This document shows positions 52,812 to 62,582 of a stretch of DNA of 64,000 nt, piece after piece. Numbering within the stretch: the first letter of the stretch is position 1; each line of letters starts with the position of its first letter. The notes beneath the pieces were generated by a model. That model was not told the DNA's origin. It saw only the letters and a program-made list of their open reading frames with translations, and ran no database searches. The stretch is taken from NCBI GenBank assembly GCA_963771435.1, contig CAVYTF010000001.1, positions 1 to 64,000 of the forward strand, read 5' to 3'. The DNA comes from CAVYTF01 sp963771435 (lineage in GTDB: Bacteria > Bacteroidota > Bacteroidia > Chitinophagales > Chitinophagaceae). Made by a program: the position numbers and the translations under genes.

Positions 52812-55175
52812 ATGATAAAGAACTTTTTTAAAATAGCTTATAGAAATATCCTGCGGAATAAGGGGTTTTCTATCATTAATATTAGCGGGCTGGCGATTGG
52901 GATGGCGAGTGCGCTGCTGATATTGCTGTGGGTGCAGAATGAGCTGAGCTATGATAGTTTTTATAAGAAAAGCGACAGGCTTTACCAGGTATGGTACAGG
53001 GGCAAAGGCAACAATGGCATTGATTGCTGGAATGTGACCACGAAAATGTTTGCTTCAGGGGTGAGGGAATATCCTGAAGTGGAAAAGGCGGCGCGGGTGT
53101 TTTGGAGCGAGGATTTTCTTTTTACTGTTGGCGAAAAGCGAATAAGGATAACGGGGAATATGGTTGACCCGGATTTTCTTACCATGTTTGATATTCCTTT
53201 TATACAGGGGGATATCAATACTGCACTGAATAGCCCGAATAATATTGTGATCACTGAAAATACTGCTAAGGAGTTTTTTGGTAAGGAGGATGCGATGGGG
53301 AAGGTGATAAAAATCGACAATAAATATAATTTTACTGTTGCGGGCATTATAAAAGACCTTCCTGATAACACTAATTTCAATTTTAAATGTTTGTTTCCAT
53401 GGTCGTACATGAAGACGACGGGGCAGGATGACAGTTGCTGGGGGTGTGGCTCAACACATAATTATGTGCTGCTGAAGCCTAACACGAACATCACTGCTGT
53501 GAACAGCAAGATAAAAAACATTATAAAAAAACATACTGACGCACGAAATAGTACAGAGGCTTTCTTTACCCGGTAAGCAAATTGAGATTGTACTCAAAAT
53601 TTGAGAATGGTGTTCCAAAAGGAGGGAAGATTGAGACGGTGAAAGTGTTTATTTTATAGCCATTTTTATTCTGCTTATTGCGTGTATCAACTTTATGAAC
53701 ATGAGCACGGCAAGAAGTGAAAAGCGTGCAAAAGAAGTTGGCATACGGAAAGTTGTGGGTGCGGGAAAGAATTCTTTGATCGGCCAGTTTTTAGGCGAAA
53801 GTATTTTGATCGCATTTATTGCGGGATTGTTTGCACTGGTGATCGTGCAGTTTTGTTTGCCACCTTTCAATAAACTTACGCTTAAAGAGCTGACAGTTGA
53901 ATATGGCAATATTTATTTCTGGCTTTCATTTATCGGGTTTATTTTATTTACGGGAATCATTGCAGGAAGTTATCCGGCTTTTTTTCTTTCTTCCTTTCAG
54001 CCGGTAAAAGTTTTGAAAGGGACATTTAAACATGAGCAGGCAGCAGTGAATCCCCGCAAAGTGCTGGTCGTGCTGCAATTCACGTTTGCCATTGTGCATA
54101 ATAGTTTGTACTATCATCATAGAAAAGCAAATACAATATGCGCAAGAAAGAGAGTCAGGATATAGTAAAAATGATCTTGTATATGTTCCGTTGAGAGGGG
54201 ACATCCATAAGAATTATCAAGCTGATAAAAAGTGATCTGCTGCAAAAGGGAATTGCAACTTCGGTGAGCAAAACAAGCGCGCCGATAACCGAAGGATGGA
54301 GTTCAGGAGGGGCCGACTGGGATGGGAAAGACCCGAACGACAAGACGGAATTTAATATTTACAATGTGGATGGGAATGTAGTGAGAACGATGGGTTTAAC
54401 ATTGGTGCAGGGAAGAGATATTGACCTAAGCAAATACCCTACTGATTCTTTCGCTGTGATCTTAAATGAAACGGCAGTGAAGGCAATGGGCTTTAAAAAT
54501 GCGATTGGTAAAACAATAAATAAGGATGATACGCGCGGGGTTTGGCATGTGGTGGGTGTTGTGAAAGATTTTATTATACAATCTCCTTATGAACCTATAA
54601 AGCCGATGATCATACGTGGGGAGAGGGGCGATTGGTTTAACGAGATACATGTAAAATTTAATCATGCTCATTCAACTGCGCAAAACATTGCAGCAATGGG
54701 AGAAATATTTAAACAGTATAATCCTGAGTACCCTTATGAATATTATTTTGTTGATGAAAAATACGCGGTAAAATTTGACGATGAACAAACGACCGGTACA
54801 CTGACTGCATTTTTTGCGGGGCTGACGATATTTATTTCCTGCCTGGGATTGTTTGGACTTGCGACTTATATGGCTGAGAACCGCATAAAGGAAATAGGCG
54901 TGCGAAAGGTGCTTGGGGCTTCGGTTGCAGGGATTGCTACATTACTTTCTAAAGACTTTATTAAGCTTGTAATTATTGCTATTGTGATCGCTTCACCAAT
55001 AGCGTGGTGGGCTATGAGTAAGTGGCTTGGTGGCTATGACTACCATGTGTCTATTTCGCTGTGGATATTTATTGTGGCAGGAACGGTGTCGTTATTGATC
55101 GCAATAGTAACTGTAAGTTTCCAGGCGATAAAAGCTGCCGTTGCTAACCCGGTGAAGAGTTTGAGGAGTGAGTAA
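52812..55175 (+). pseudogene. MacB/FtsX permease paralogue with four single-nucleotide frameshifts
   Basis: The span is 2364 nt, 788 codons, but four frame changes break it: -1 at about 53565, -1 at about 53655 (both in T-runs), +1 near 54096 and +1 at about 54221. They sum to zero, so the two ends are in the same frame. Recognisable parts: MIKNFFKIAYRNILRNKGFS; IVITENTAKEFFGKEDAMGK; SEKRAKEVGIRKVVGAGKNSL; ENRIKEIGVRKVLGASVAGI; and the terminal QAIKAAVANPVKSLRSE. Intact paralogues follow. Either this copy is decaying or the assembly has indel errors; the two T-run shifts look like homopolymer errors. Confidence 0.85.
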
Positions 55176-55186
55176 AATAATAATTA

Positions 55187-55231
55187 TAACCGCTGGATAG
55201 CTCGTAGCTAACAGCGCAAAGCTCATAACTA
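55187..55231. repeat. AGCT-type junction repeat before permease 2
   Basis: TAACCGCTGGATAGCTCGTAG and following AGCGCAAAGCTCATAACTA directly precede the ATG at 55232. Similar sequence precedes the next three permease starts. Confidence 0.7.
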
Positions 55232-57604
55232 ATGTTTAAAAATTATTTCAAAACAGCATGGCGTAGCTTATTAAAGAATAAAGCATACAGCTCATTAAAT
55301 ATTTTAGGTTTGGCAACCGGTATGGGCGTTGTCTTAATAATTGGTCTTTGGGTTTACTATCAATATTCTTATGATAAATTTCTCCCTAGTTACAAACAGG
55401 TGTATCAGGTACGTCGTAATTTTTATGGCAATGGCGATACAATGAATTATGGCGGTACCTCATTAAAGCTGGCAACAATATTGCGAAGCCAAATTCCAGA
55501 AATACAATATGTTGCTGAAACAGACGGATTTGGGATGCATAATTTAATGGTCTCAGATAAAAAATTCTATATAAATGGAGGACAGGTTGGTAGTGATTTT
55601 CTTAAAATGTTTCAATATGATTTGTTAGAAGGAAATGCCAATGCTGTTTTAAAAAATCCATATTCCATTGTACTTACAGAAAGTACTGCTAAAGCCTTAT
55701 TTGGCAAGGAAGATCCTTTAAATAAAGTAGTCCGTTTTGATAACAAACACGATTTAAAGGTAAGCGGCATTTTAAAAGATATTCCATCTAATTCAACTTT
55801 ACAATTTAGCTATTTGCTTCCATTCAATTATTTGGAATCTACAGATAGTTGGGTAAAGCTTGCACGCACAAAAGGTTTTGGCTGGACAAACTTTATGACA
55901 TTCGTTAAATTAAAACCGGGAATTTCTTACGCTCAGGTGGCACCCAAAATAAAAGACCTTGAAAAAACAGAAACTGATAATTTCATGTCAATGGCAACCA
56001 ATATTATTCTTGACCCTGTTGCAAACTGGCATTTGTATGAGAACTTCGACAAAGGAAAACTAGTAAGCGGCTTTATAGAATATGTAAACATTTTTACAAT
56101 AATTGGTATCCTTGTACTATTAATAGCTTGTATAAATTTTATCAATCTCACCACCGCGAGGTCTGAAAAAAGAGCAAAAGAAGTAGGTGTAAGAAAAGTA
56201 ATAGGTTCGAACAAAAATCATTTAGTATTCCAGTTTCTTACAGAATCGATCTTACTCACTTTCATCGCATTTATTTTATCTCTTCTTTTTGTCCAATTGG
56301 CATTACCAGCATTCAATACGCTTACAGATGCATCAATAAAAATTCCTTTCTCCAATTACATATTTTGGCTGATTACTCTTTGCAGTGTTTTAGTAACGGG
56401 CCTTGTAGCCGGCAGCAGGCCCGCTTTCTACCTTTCTTCTTTTGAACCGGTGAAGGTTTTAAAAGGGAAAATTCATATTGGCAAAGCTGCAACTTTACCC
56501 AGGAAGGTATTAGTAGTACTGCAATTCAGTTGTTCAATAGCTCTTATTATTTGCACTTACATCATTTATCAGCAGGTTCAATATGCAAAAGATAGGCCTT
56601 CTGGCTATGACAAAAACAGGCTGATGATAACAGATATGAATCAAGGTATGGGCAGCAACTATACTGCTATTAAAAACGAATTACTTGAAAAGAGAATTGC
56701 AGAAACGGTTACTACTGCATCTGCCAGCGTGTTAACTTCTGGCAACCATAGGGATGTAGAAGAGTGGCCGGGCAAACGGCCGGGAGAGTCTGTCGATATG
56801 GGTTGGGTAAGAGTTTCAGATGATTATTTTAAAACACTTGGAATGTCTATGAAAGAAGGGAGGGATTTTAATGCTGCGTCAGACACTTTAAATGTGATCT
56901 TCAATGAGGCAGCTGTTAAATTGTTACGCTTGCAAGACCCTTTGAATCAAACAATCACTTGGATTGATACTAAACTGAAAATAACTGGGATTGTAAAAAA
57001 TGCATTAATGGCATCTCCTTTTGAACCTGCTGAACCAACTATATTTTTTTATGATCCGCATCCCCAGGATGTAATAATGTACAGACTATCACCAGGAATT
57101 AAAACGCAAGCCGCAATTACCAAACTTACTTCCATTTTCAATAAGTATGATACTGCATATCCTTATACCTACACATTTGCAGATAATGGTTATGCGGCCA
57201 AATTTAAACTGGAAGAATTGATTGGAAAATTAGCAGGATTATTTGCAGCCTTAGCTATTTTCATTTCATGTCTTGGATTGTTTGGTTTGTCTGCTTATGT
57301 AGCAGAAAGTAGGATAAAAGAGATTGGTGTAAGAAAAGTATTGGGCGCAACAATATTTAATATCACAAAATTATTATCACTTGATTTTATAAAGCTGGTT
57401 GTAGTGTCTATTATTGTTGCTGCACCTCTTGCTTATTACGCAATGAACAAATGGTTACAGGATTATACTTACAGAATAAATATTAATTGGGGAATATTTT
57501 TAGTTGCCGGTCTATTGGCTGTATTTATTGCTTTGCTCACTGTCAGCTTCCAGGCAATAAAAGCCGCTATAGCCAACCCCATAAACAGTCTAAGAACTGA
57601 ATAA
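55232..57604 (+). CDS. MacB/FtsX-type ABC permease, paralogue 2
   Basis: A 790-residue permease with the same layout as its neighbours. It starts MFKNYFKTAWRSLLKNKAYS, with TM (about 20-42), MacB_PCD periplasmic domain (about 45-270, VLTESTAKALFGKEDPLNK), a three-helix block with SEKRAKEVGVRKVIGSNKNH (about 285-430), a second periplasmic domain, and the C-terminal FtsX block (about 660-790) with ESRIKEIGVRKVLGATI, ending FQAIKAAIANPINSLRTE. The intact frame contrasts with the broken neighbour upstream. Likely partner of the ATPase at 51980; substrate unknown, possibly antimicrobial peptides or lipoproteins as for other MacB/LolC-like proteins. Confidence 0.92.
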   Translation: MFKNYFKTAWRSLLKNKAYSSLNILGLATGMGVVLIIGLWVYYQYSYDKFLPSYKQVYQVRRNFYGNGDTMNYGGTSLKLATILRSQIPEIQYVAETDGFGMHNLMVSDKKFYINGGQVGSDFLKMFQYDLLEGNANAVLKNPYSIVLTESTAKALFGKEDPLNKVVRFDNKHDLKVSGILKDIPSNSTLQFSYLLPFNYLESTDSWVKLARTKGFGWTNFMTFVKLKPGISYAQVAPKIKDLEKTETDNFMSMATNIILDPVANWHLYENFDKGKLVSGFIEYVNIFTIIGILVLLIACINFINLTTARSEKRAKEVGVRKVIGSNKNHLVFQFLTESILLTFIAFILSLLFVQLALPAFNTLTDASIKIPFSNYIFWLITLCSVLVTGLVAGSRPAFYLSSFEPVKVLKGKIHIGKAATLPRKVLVVLQFSCSIALIICTYIIYQQVQYAKDRPSGYDKNRLMITDMNQGMGSNYTAIKNELLEKRIAETVTTASASVLTSGNHRDVEEWPGKRPGESVDMGWVRVSDDYFKTLGMSMKEGRDFNAASDTLNVIFNEAAVKLLRLQDPLNQTITWIDTKLKITGIVKNALMASPFEPAEPTIFFYDPHPQDVIMYRLSPGIKTQAAITKLTSIFNKYDTAYPYTYTFADNGYAAKFKLEELIGKLAGLFAALAIFISCLGLFGLSAYVAESRIKEIGVRKVLGATIFNITKLLSLDFIKLVVVSIIVAAPLAYYAMNKWLQDYTYRININWGIFLVAGLLAVFIALLTVSFQAIKAAIANPINSLRTE

Positions 57605-57605
57605 A

Positions 57606-57654
57606 GTATATAACCGCTGATAGCCCATAGCTAATAGCTCAAAAGCTCATAACT
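57606..57654. repeat. AGCT-type junction repeat before permease 3
   Basis: TAACCGCTGATAGCCCATAG and following AGCTAATAGCTCAAAAGCTC lie directly before the ATG at 57655; close to the copies at 55187 and 62529. Confidence 0.7.
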
Positions 57655-60042
57655 ATGTTTAAAAACTATTTCAAAACCGCATGGCGCAATCTTATAAAAG
57701 ATAAGATGCATTCTGCCATCAACATCATTGGTTTATCCATTGGTATAACCGTATCTATTTTAATTGGATTATGGATGTATGATGAGCTTTCCTTCAATAA
57801 AAATTTTGATAATTACGGCCATATTGCACAAATAATACAGAATCAAAGCAACAATGGCGAAATTGATACCTGGACGAATACGCCTTATCCGCTGGCAAAA
57901 GTAATTCGTACCAGTTACGGCAGCAGTTTTAAACAGGTAGTAATGGCGGTAGGTATAAAGTCAGATCATCTCATCACCTATAATGATAAAAAATTAAAAC
58001 AGAAAGGTGGCTTCTTTGAAGCAGGTGCAGCTGATATGTTTACTCTTAAAATGTTGCAGGGCAACAGGAACGGTCTTAATGATCCCTCATCAGTATTTCT
58101 ATCGGAATCGGCTGCCAAAGCTTATTTTGGAGATGCAGATCCTTTAAATAAATTAATTAAGATTGATAATATGCTGCCATTAAAAGTTACGGGCATATAT
58201 AAAGACTTTCCGGCAAATTCCTCATTTGCCGATTTCAATTTTATCTCTACCTGGGACTTTTATTATAGCAACACTGACTGGCTAAAAACGATTTCTGATC
58301 CATGGCGCCCAAACTTTACACAGTTGTTCGTTTTGCTGAATGACAATGTAAGTATTACTGAAGTCAATGCACGCATAAAAGACGCAAAAGCAAAAAACAT
58401 CAACGCAGACCTTCAAAAGAAAAAGCCTGAACTCTTTTTACAGCCTATGAGTAAATGGCATTTATATTCTGAATTTAAGAGCGGTGTAAATGTGGGTGGC
58501 CCCATTCAATACGTGTGGATGTTTGGTATTATCGGCCTCTTTGTTTTACTGCTGGCCTGTATCAATTTCATGAACCTTAGTACTGCAAAAAGTGAGAAGC
58601 GGGCAAAAGAAGTTGGCATCCGTAAAACTGTTGGCTCCATGCGCAAACAATTGATCATGCAGTTTTTTAGTGAATCGATCTTAACCGTGGCTTTTGCTTT
58701 TGCATTATCAATATCAATTGCATGGCTTTCGCTGCCTTTTTTTAACCAGGTTGCAGATAAACAAATGTACATACCGTGGAATAATTTTTTCTTTTGGGCC
58801 ACATGCATAGTTTTCATTTTGCTCACTGCATTAGTTGCAGGAAGTTACCCTGCATTTTATTTGTCATCCTTCAAGCCGGTAAAGGTTTTAAAAGGCACAT
58901 TCAAAGCCGGGTATCTTGCTGCTGTTCCCCGCAAAGCATTGGTTGTTTTACAGTTCACTGTTTCGGTTACTTTGATTATAGGAACTATGATCGTGTATCA
59001 GCAAATTCAGTTTGCAAAGAACCGCCCGGTGGGTTACAGCCGTGAAAACCTTATTGATATTCCAACAGCCGATTCCTCCATTCATAGCCATTTTGACGTT
59101 GTAAAGAATGAATTGCTGCAAATAGGAGCCATAACATCTTTAGCAGAGGCGGGTACACCTACTACAAGTATTTGGAACACTACAAGCGGCTTGAACTGGT
59201 CAGGGAAAGATCCAAATCTTTCTGTTGATTTTGGAATGATATATGCCTCTCCCGATTATGGCAAAACAATAAACTGGCAGTTGAAAGAAGGCCGCAATTT
59301 TTCCAAAGATTTTTTAACTGACTCTTCTGCTTTAATTATAAACGAAGCGGCTGAACATTTCATGAATTTAAAACATCCTGTTGGTGAGAATGTAACTTGG
59401 TTCGGTCAGCCCTTTACTATTGTAGGTGTTATTAAAAATATGGTTATGGAATCTCCTTACGACGAGCCCAAACCAGTTATATATGCAGATTTGACAGGTC
59501 AGGGGGATCTCGTTATTCTTAAATTAAATCCCTCTGTAAGTGCACAGGATGCAATCAGTAAAATAGCGCCGATATTTAAAAAATTCAATACAGCTCAGCC
59601 ATTTGAATATTCATTTGTCGATGAAGACTATGCAAAAAAGTTCGATAACGAAGAAAGAATTGGAAAACTTGCAGATCTATTTGCGCTGCTCGCTATTATC
59701 ATTTCCTGCTTGGGTTTGTTTGGATTAACATCTTTTGTAGCGGAGCAACGCCAGAAAGAGATCGGAGTGCGCAAAGTACTTGGCGCATCTGTATTCAATG
59801 TATGGAATCTATTATCGAAAGATTTTATTACCCTCGTTATCATTTCTTTTCTCGTTTCAGTTCCGCTTTCTTATTACTTCATGCATAATTGGTTACAGAA
59901 TTATAGTTACAGAACTAATATATCATGGTGGCTTTTTATTGCAGCTGGAGTCGGCGCAATACTGATTACTTTACTCACTGTAAGCTTTCAGGCAATCAAA
60001 GCAGCCATCGCCAACCCGGTAAAAAGTTTAAGAACAGAATAA
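57655..60042 (+). CDS. MacB/FtsX-type ABC permease, paralogue 3
   Basis: A 795-residue permease. It starts MFKNYFKTAWRNLIKDKMHS, with the TM and MacB_PCD domain (FLSESAAKAYFGDADPLNK), FtsX motif SEKRAKEVGIRKTVGSMRKQ, a second periplasmic domain with GLNWSGKDPN, the C-terminal EQRQKEIGVRKVLGASVFNV and final AIKAAIANPVKSLRTE. It differs from paralogue 2 mostly in the periplasmic domains, as expected if the parts contacting substrate diverge faster. It follows paralogue 2 after a 50-nt repeat-containing junction. Confidence 0.92.
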   Translation: MFKNYFKTAWRNLIKDKMHSAINIIGLSIGITVSILIGLWMYDELSFNKNFDNYGHIAQIIQNQSNNGEIDTWTNTPYPLAKVIRTSYGSSFKQVVMAVGIKSDHLITYNDKKLKQKGGFFEAGAADMFTLKMLQGNRNGLNDPSSVFLSESAAKAYFGDADPLNKLIKIDNMLPLKVTGIYKDFPANSSFADFNFISTWDFYYSNTDWLKTISDPWRPNFTQLFVLLNDNVSITEVNARIKDAKAKNINADLQKKKPELFLQPMSKWHLYSEFKSGVNVGGPIQYVWMFGIIGLFVLLLACINFMNLSTAKSEKRAKEVGIRKTVGSMRKQLIMQFFSESILTVAFAFALSISIAWLSLPFFNQVADKQMYIPWNNFFFWATCIVFILLTALVAGSYPAFYLSSFKPVKVLKGTFKAGYLAAVPRKALVVLQFTVSVTLIIGTMIVYQQIQFAKNRPVGYSRENLIDIPTADSSIHSHFDVVKNELLQIGAITSLAEAGTPTTSIWNTTSGLNWSGKDPNLSVDFGMIYASPDYGKTINWQLKEGRNFSKDFLTDSSALIINEAAEHFMNLKHPVGENVTWFGQPFTIVGVIKNMVMESPYDEPKPVIYADLTGQGDLVILKLNPSVSAQDAISKIAPIFKKFNTAQPFEYSFVDEDYAKKFDNEERIGKLADLFALLAIIISCLGLFGLTSFVAEQRQKEIGVRKVLGASVFNVWNLLSKDFITLVIISFLVSVPLSYYFMHNWLQNYSYRTNISWWLFIAAGVGAILITLLTVSFQAIKAAIANPVKSLRTE

Positions 60043-60043
60043 A

Positions 60044-60098
60044 GTAATAACTATAAACGCTGAAAGCTCATTGCCAACAAACACAAAGCTCAAAAACT
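60044..60098. repeat. AGCT-type junction repeat before permease 4
   Basis: A more diverged junction (AAACGCTGAAAGCTCATTGC and ACACAAAGCTCAAAAACT) directly before the ATG at 60099. Confidence 0.6.
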
Positions 60099-62528
60099 AT
60101 GTTCAAGAATTTTTTAAAAACCACCATCCGGAATCTTCAGCGAAATAGAAGTTATAGTTTCCTGAACATTTTCGGATTAGCGATTGGTATCGCTTGTGCA
60201 GCGTTTATCTTTTTATGGGTTGAAGATGAAGTAAACTTTGATAATAACAATCTCAATAAAGACCGCATCTATCTTGTAAAAACAAACAACAAGGTTGATG
60301 ACGGAGTTTTTACACATTCGTCAACGGCAGGGCCGATGGCGCCTGCAATGCGTGCAACTATTCCGGGTATTGAAAATACTTGCCGGGCAACAGAAAATTA
60401 TGGCCATGTTTTATTTACCATTGGCAATAGATCAATGAATGCTGCAGGTGAATATGTTGAACCATCTTTCTTTAGCATGTTTATGTTGCCGTTTGTACAA
60501 GGTAACGCAGGCGATCCGTTTTCTCAATTACATTCTATTGTCCTCATCCAAAAAACGGCACATAAATTTTTTGGTGATGAAAAAAATGTGATCGGCAAAA
60601 CCGTTCGCATGGACAATAAACAGGATTATGTGGTAAGCGGTGTGCTGAAAGATCTTCCTGAAAATTCAACCATTCAGTTTGAGTGGCTGGCGCCATTTAA
60701 AGTTTGGTATGATGCAAATCCAGGAGCGCAAACTTGGTTCAGATTTGGTCTTACAACTTATGTAGAATTACAACCGGGCATTGATGCAAATGCGATCAAT
60801 AAAAAATTACTCGATCCATTCTACGATTTCACTACACAAAAAATCGAAAGCGATAGATCGTCTGTGCATGTGTTTTTGTTTAGCATGAAGAGTTGGCATT
60901 TGTATGATGACTTTGAGAATGGCATGCCAACAGGCAGTGGTAGAATTACCTATGTTCATTTGTTCAGCATTATTGCATGGATCATTTTATTTATTGCCTG
61001 TATCAACTTTATGAACCTTGCAACTGCAGGCAGTGAGAAACGCTCAAAGGAGATTGGTGTAAGAAAAGTATTGGGTTCAGGAAAGAATAGATTGATTGTG
61101 CAGTTTATTGGCGAAGCAATATGTATGTCGCTGCTGGCTGCCGTTATCTCGGTTGTTATTATGTTATTGCTCTTGCCTGCGTTCAATTCGTTGGTACAAA
61201 AAGATCTCTCTTTAGGCCTCGGCAATCCTTATCATTTAACAGCATTGCTATTGCTTATAGTTATCTGCGGGCTTGTTGCCGGCAGTTACCCTTCATTGTA
61301 TTTATCATCATTCGATCCTGTATATGTTTTGAAAGGAATCAAACTAAAAACAGGAAGTGCTTCCATCATAAGAAAAGGATTGGTGATCACGCAGTTTACC
61401 GTTTCCATTGTTCTTATCATCAGCACCATTGTTATTTTTCAGCAAATACAACATATAAAAAGCAGGGATATTGGTTACAACAAAGACGATCTTATGCAAA
61501 TAGATGCGCAGGGAGACATCGTAAAAGATTTTCCAGCCATCCAAAAAGATCTGATGAATACGGGCTATGTACAAAATGTTGCTCTTGCAGATCATACCAC
61601 ACTAGGAGGTGGCAACAATACAACCAGCATACACTGGCAGGGAAAAGACCCAAACAGTAATATTGTTATTTCTCAAAGATTGGTGAGCCGTGAGTTTATG
61701 TCAACCACTGGCATGCATATTATTGAAGGAAGAGATTATCAACAAACTGATCAAGTCCAATTCAACGATAACCACATACCTAAAGATTCTGTTGATCCAA
61801 TGAAGGTTATCATTACCGAATCGATGGCAAAATTATTAGGTAAAGAAAGTGCTATTGGAAAAACAATGGATCGCCAAACCGACAAGGGTATTTATCATTT
61901 ACAGGTTATAGGTGTTATAAAAGATTATGTATATGGAGATATGTATGGCAGATCCGCGCCTGTTATTTTTTATAACATACCACAAGGTACAAATCTGTTG
62001 TATATAAAATTGAATCCTGGAGGCAACATAGAAGCTGCAATAGCAGGTATTGGCGCTGTAATGAAAAAAGATGATCCTGCTTACCCTTTTGAATACACGT
62101 TTGTCAATGAACAGTTCGATCAACTTTTTTTAAGTGAAATGCTCATCAGTAAATTATCGCGCGTTTTTTCTGCACTCGCAATTCTTATTTCCTGTTTGGG
62201 TTTATTCGGTCTGGCAGCTTACACTGCAGAACGAAGAAAGAAAGAGATTGGTGTGCGGAAAGTTTTAGGTGCCAGCGTTTCGGGCCTTACCATATTATTG
62301 TCAAAAGACTTTTTGAAACTTATTGGTATTGCATGTTTAGTATCCTTTCCAGTTGCATGGTGGATGATGAATAGCTGGTTGCAAACCTATAAATACAGGA
62401 TTGAAATAAGCTGGTGGATATTCATTGCAGCAGGGATTATTTCGATACTTATTGCTTTGCTGACTATCAGTTTTCAATCAATCAAAGCAGCTCTTGCAAA
62501 CCCCGTAAAAAGTTTGAGAACAGAATAA
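60099..62528 (+). CDS. MacB/FtsX-type ABC permease, paralogue 4
   Basis: An 809-residue permease. It starts MFKNFLKTTIRNLQRNRSYS, with TM (about 20-42), MacB_PCD (IVLIQKTAHKFFGDEKNVIG, QDYVVSGVLKDLPENSTIQF), a three-helix block with SEKRSKEIGVRKVLGSGKNR, a second periplasmic domain (IHWQGKDPNSNIV) and the terminal ERRKKEIGVRKVLGASVSGL, ending FQSIKAALANPVKSLRTE. The periplasmic regions are the most diverged of the three intact plus-strand paralogues. It is part of the same array and direction. Confidence 0.92.
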   Translation: MFKNFLKTTIRNLQRNRSYSFLNIFGLAIGIACAAFIFLWVEDEVNFDNNNLNKDRIYLVKTNNKVDDGVFTHSSTAGPMAPAMRATIPGIENTCRATENYGHVLFTIGNRSMNAAGEYVEPSFFSMFMLPFVQGNAGDPFSQLHSIVLIQKTAHKFFGDEKNVIGKTVRMDNKQDYVVSGVLKDLPENSTIQFEWLAPFKVWYDANPGAQTWFRFGLTTYVELQPGIDANAINKKLLDPFYDFTTQKIESDRSSVHVFLFSMKSWHLYDDFENGMPTGSGRITYVHLFSIIAWIILFIACINFMNLATAGSEKRSKEIGVRKVLGSGKNRLIVQFIGEAICMSLLAAVISVVIMLLLLPAFNSLVQKDLSLGLGNPYHLTALLLLIVICGLVAGSYPSLYLSSFDPVYVLKGIKLKTGSASIIRKGLVITQFTVSIVLIISTIVIFQQIQHIKSRDIGYNKDDLMQIDAQGDIVKDFPAIQKDLMNTGYVQNVALADHTTLGGGNNTTSIHWQGKDPNSNIVISQRLVSREFMSTTGMHIIEGRDYQQTDQVQFNDNHIPKDSVDPMKVIITESMAKLLGKESAIGKTMDRQTDKGIYHLQVIGVIKDYVYGDMYGRSAPVIFYNIPQGTNLLYIKLNPGGNIEAAIAGIGAVMKKDDPAYPFEYTFVNEQFDQLFLSEMLISKLSRVFSALAILISCLGLFGLAAYTAERRKKEIGVRKVLGASVSGLTILLSKDFLKLIGIACLVSFPVAWWMMNSWLQTYKYRIEISWWIFIAAGIISILIALLTISFQSIKAALANPVKSLRTE

Positions 62529-62582
62529 AGTAATAACTATAACCCCTGATAGCTCATTGCTAACAGCTCAAAGCTCATAACC
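62529..62582. repeat. AGCT-type junction repeat before permease 5
   Basis: TAACCCCTGATAGCTCATTG and following AACAGCTCAAAGCTCATAAC lie directly before the ATG at 62583. Confidence 0.7.
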
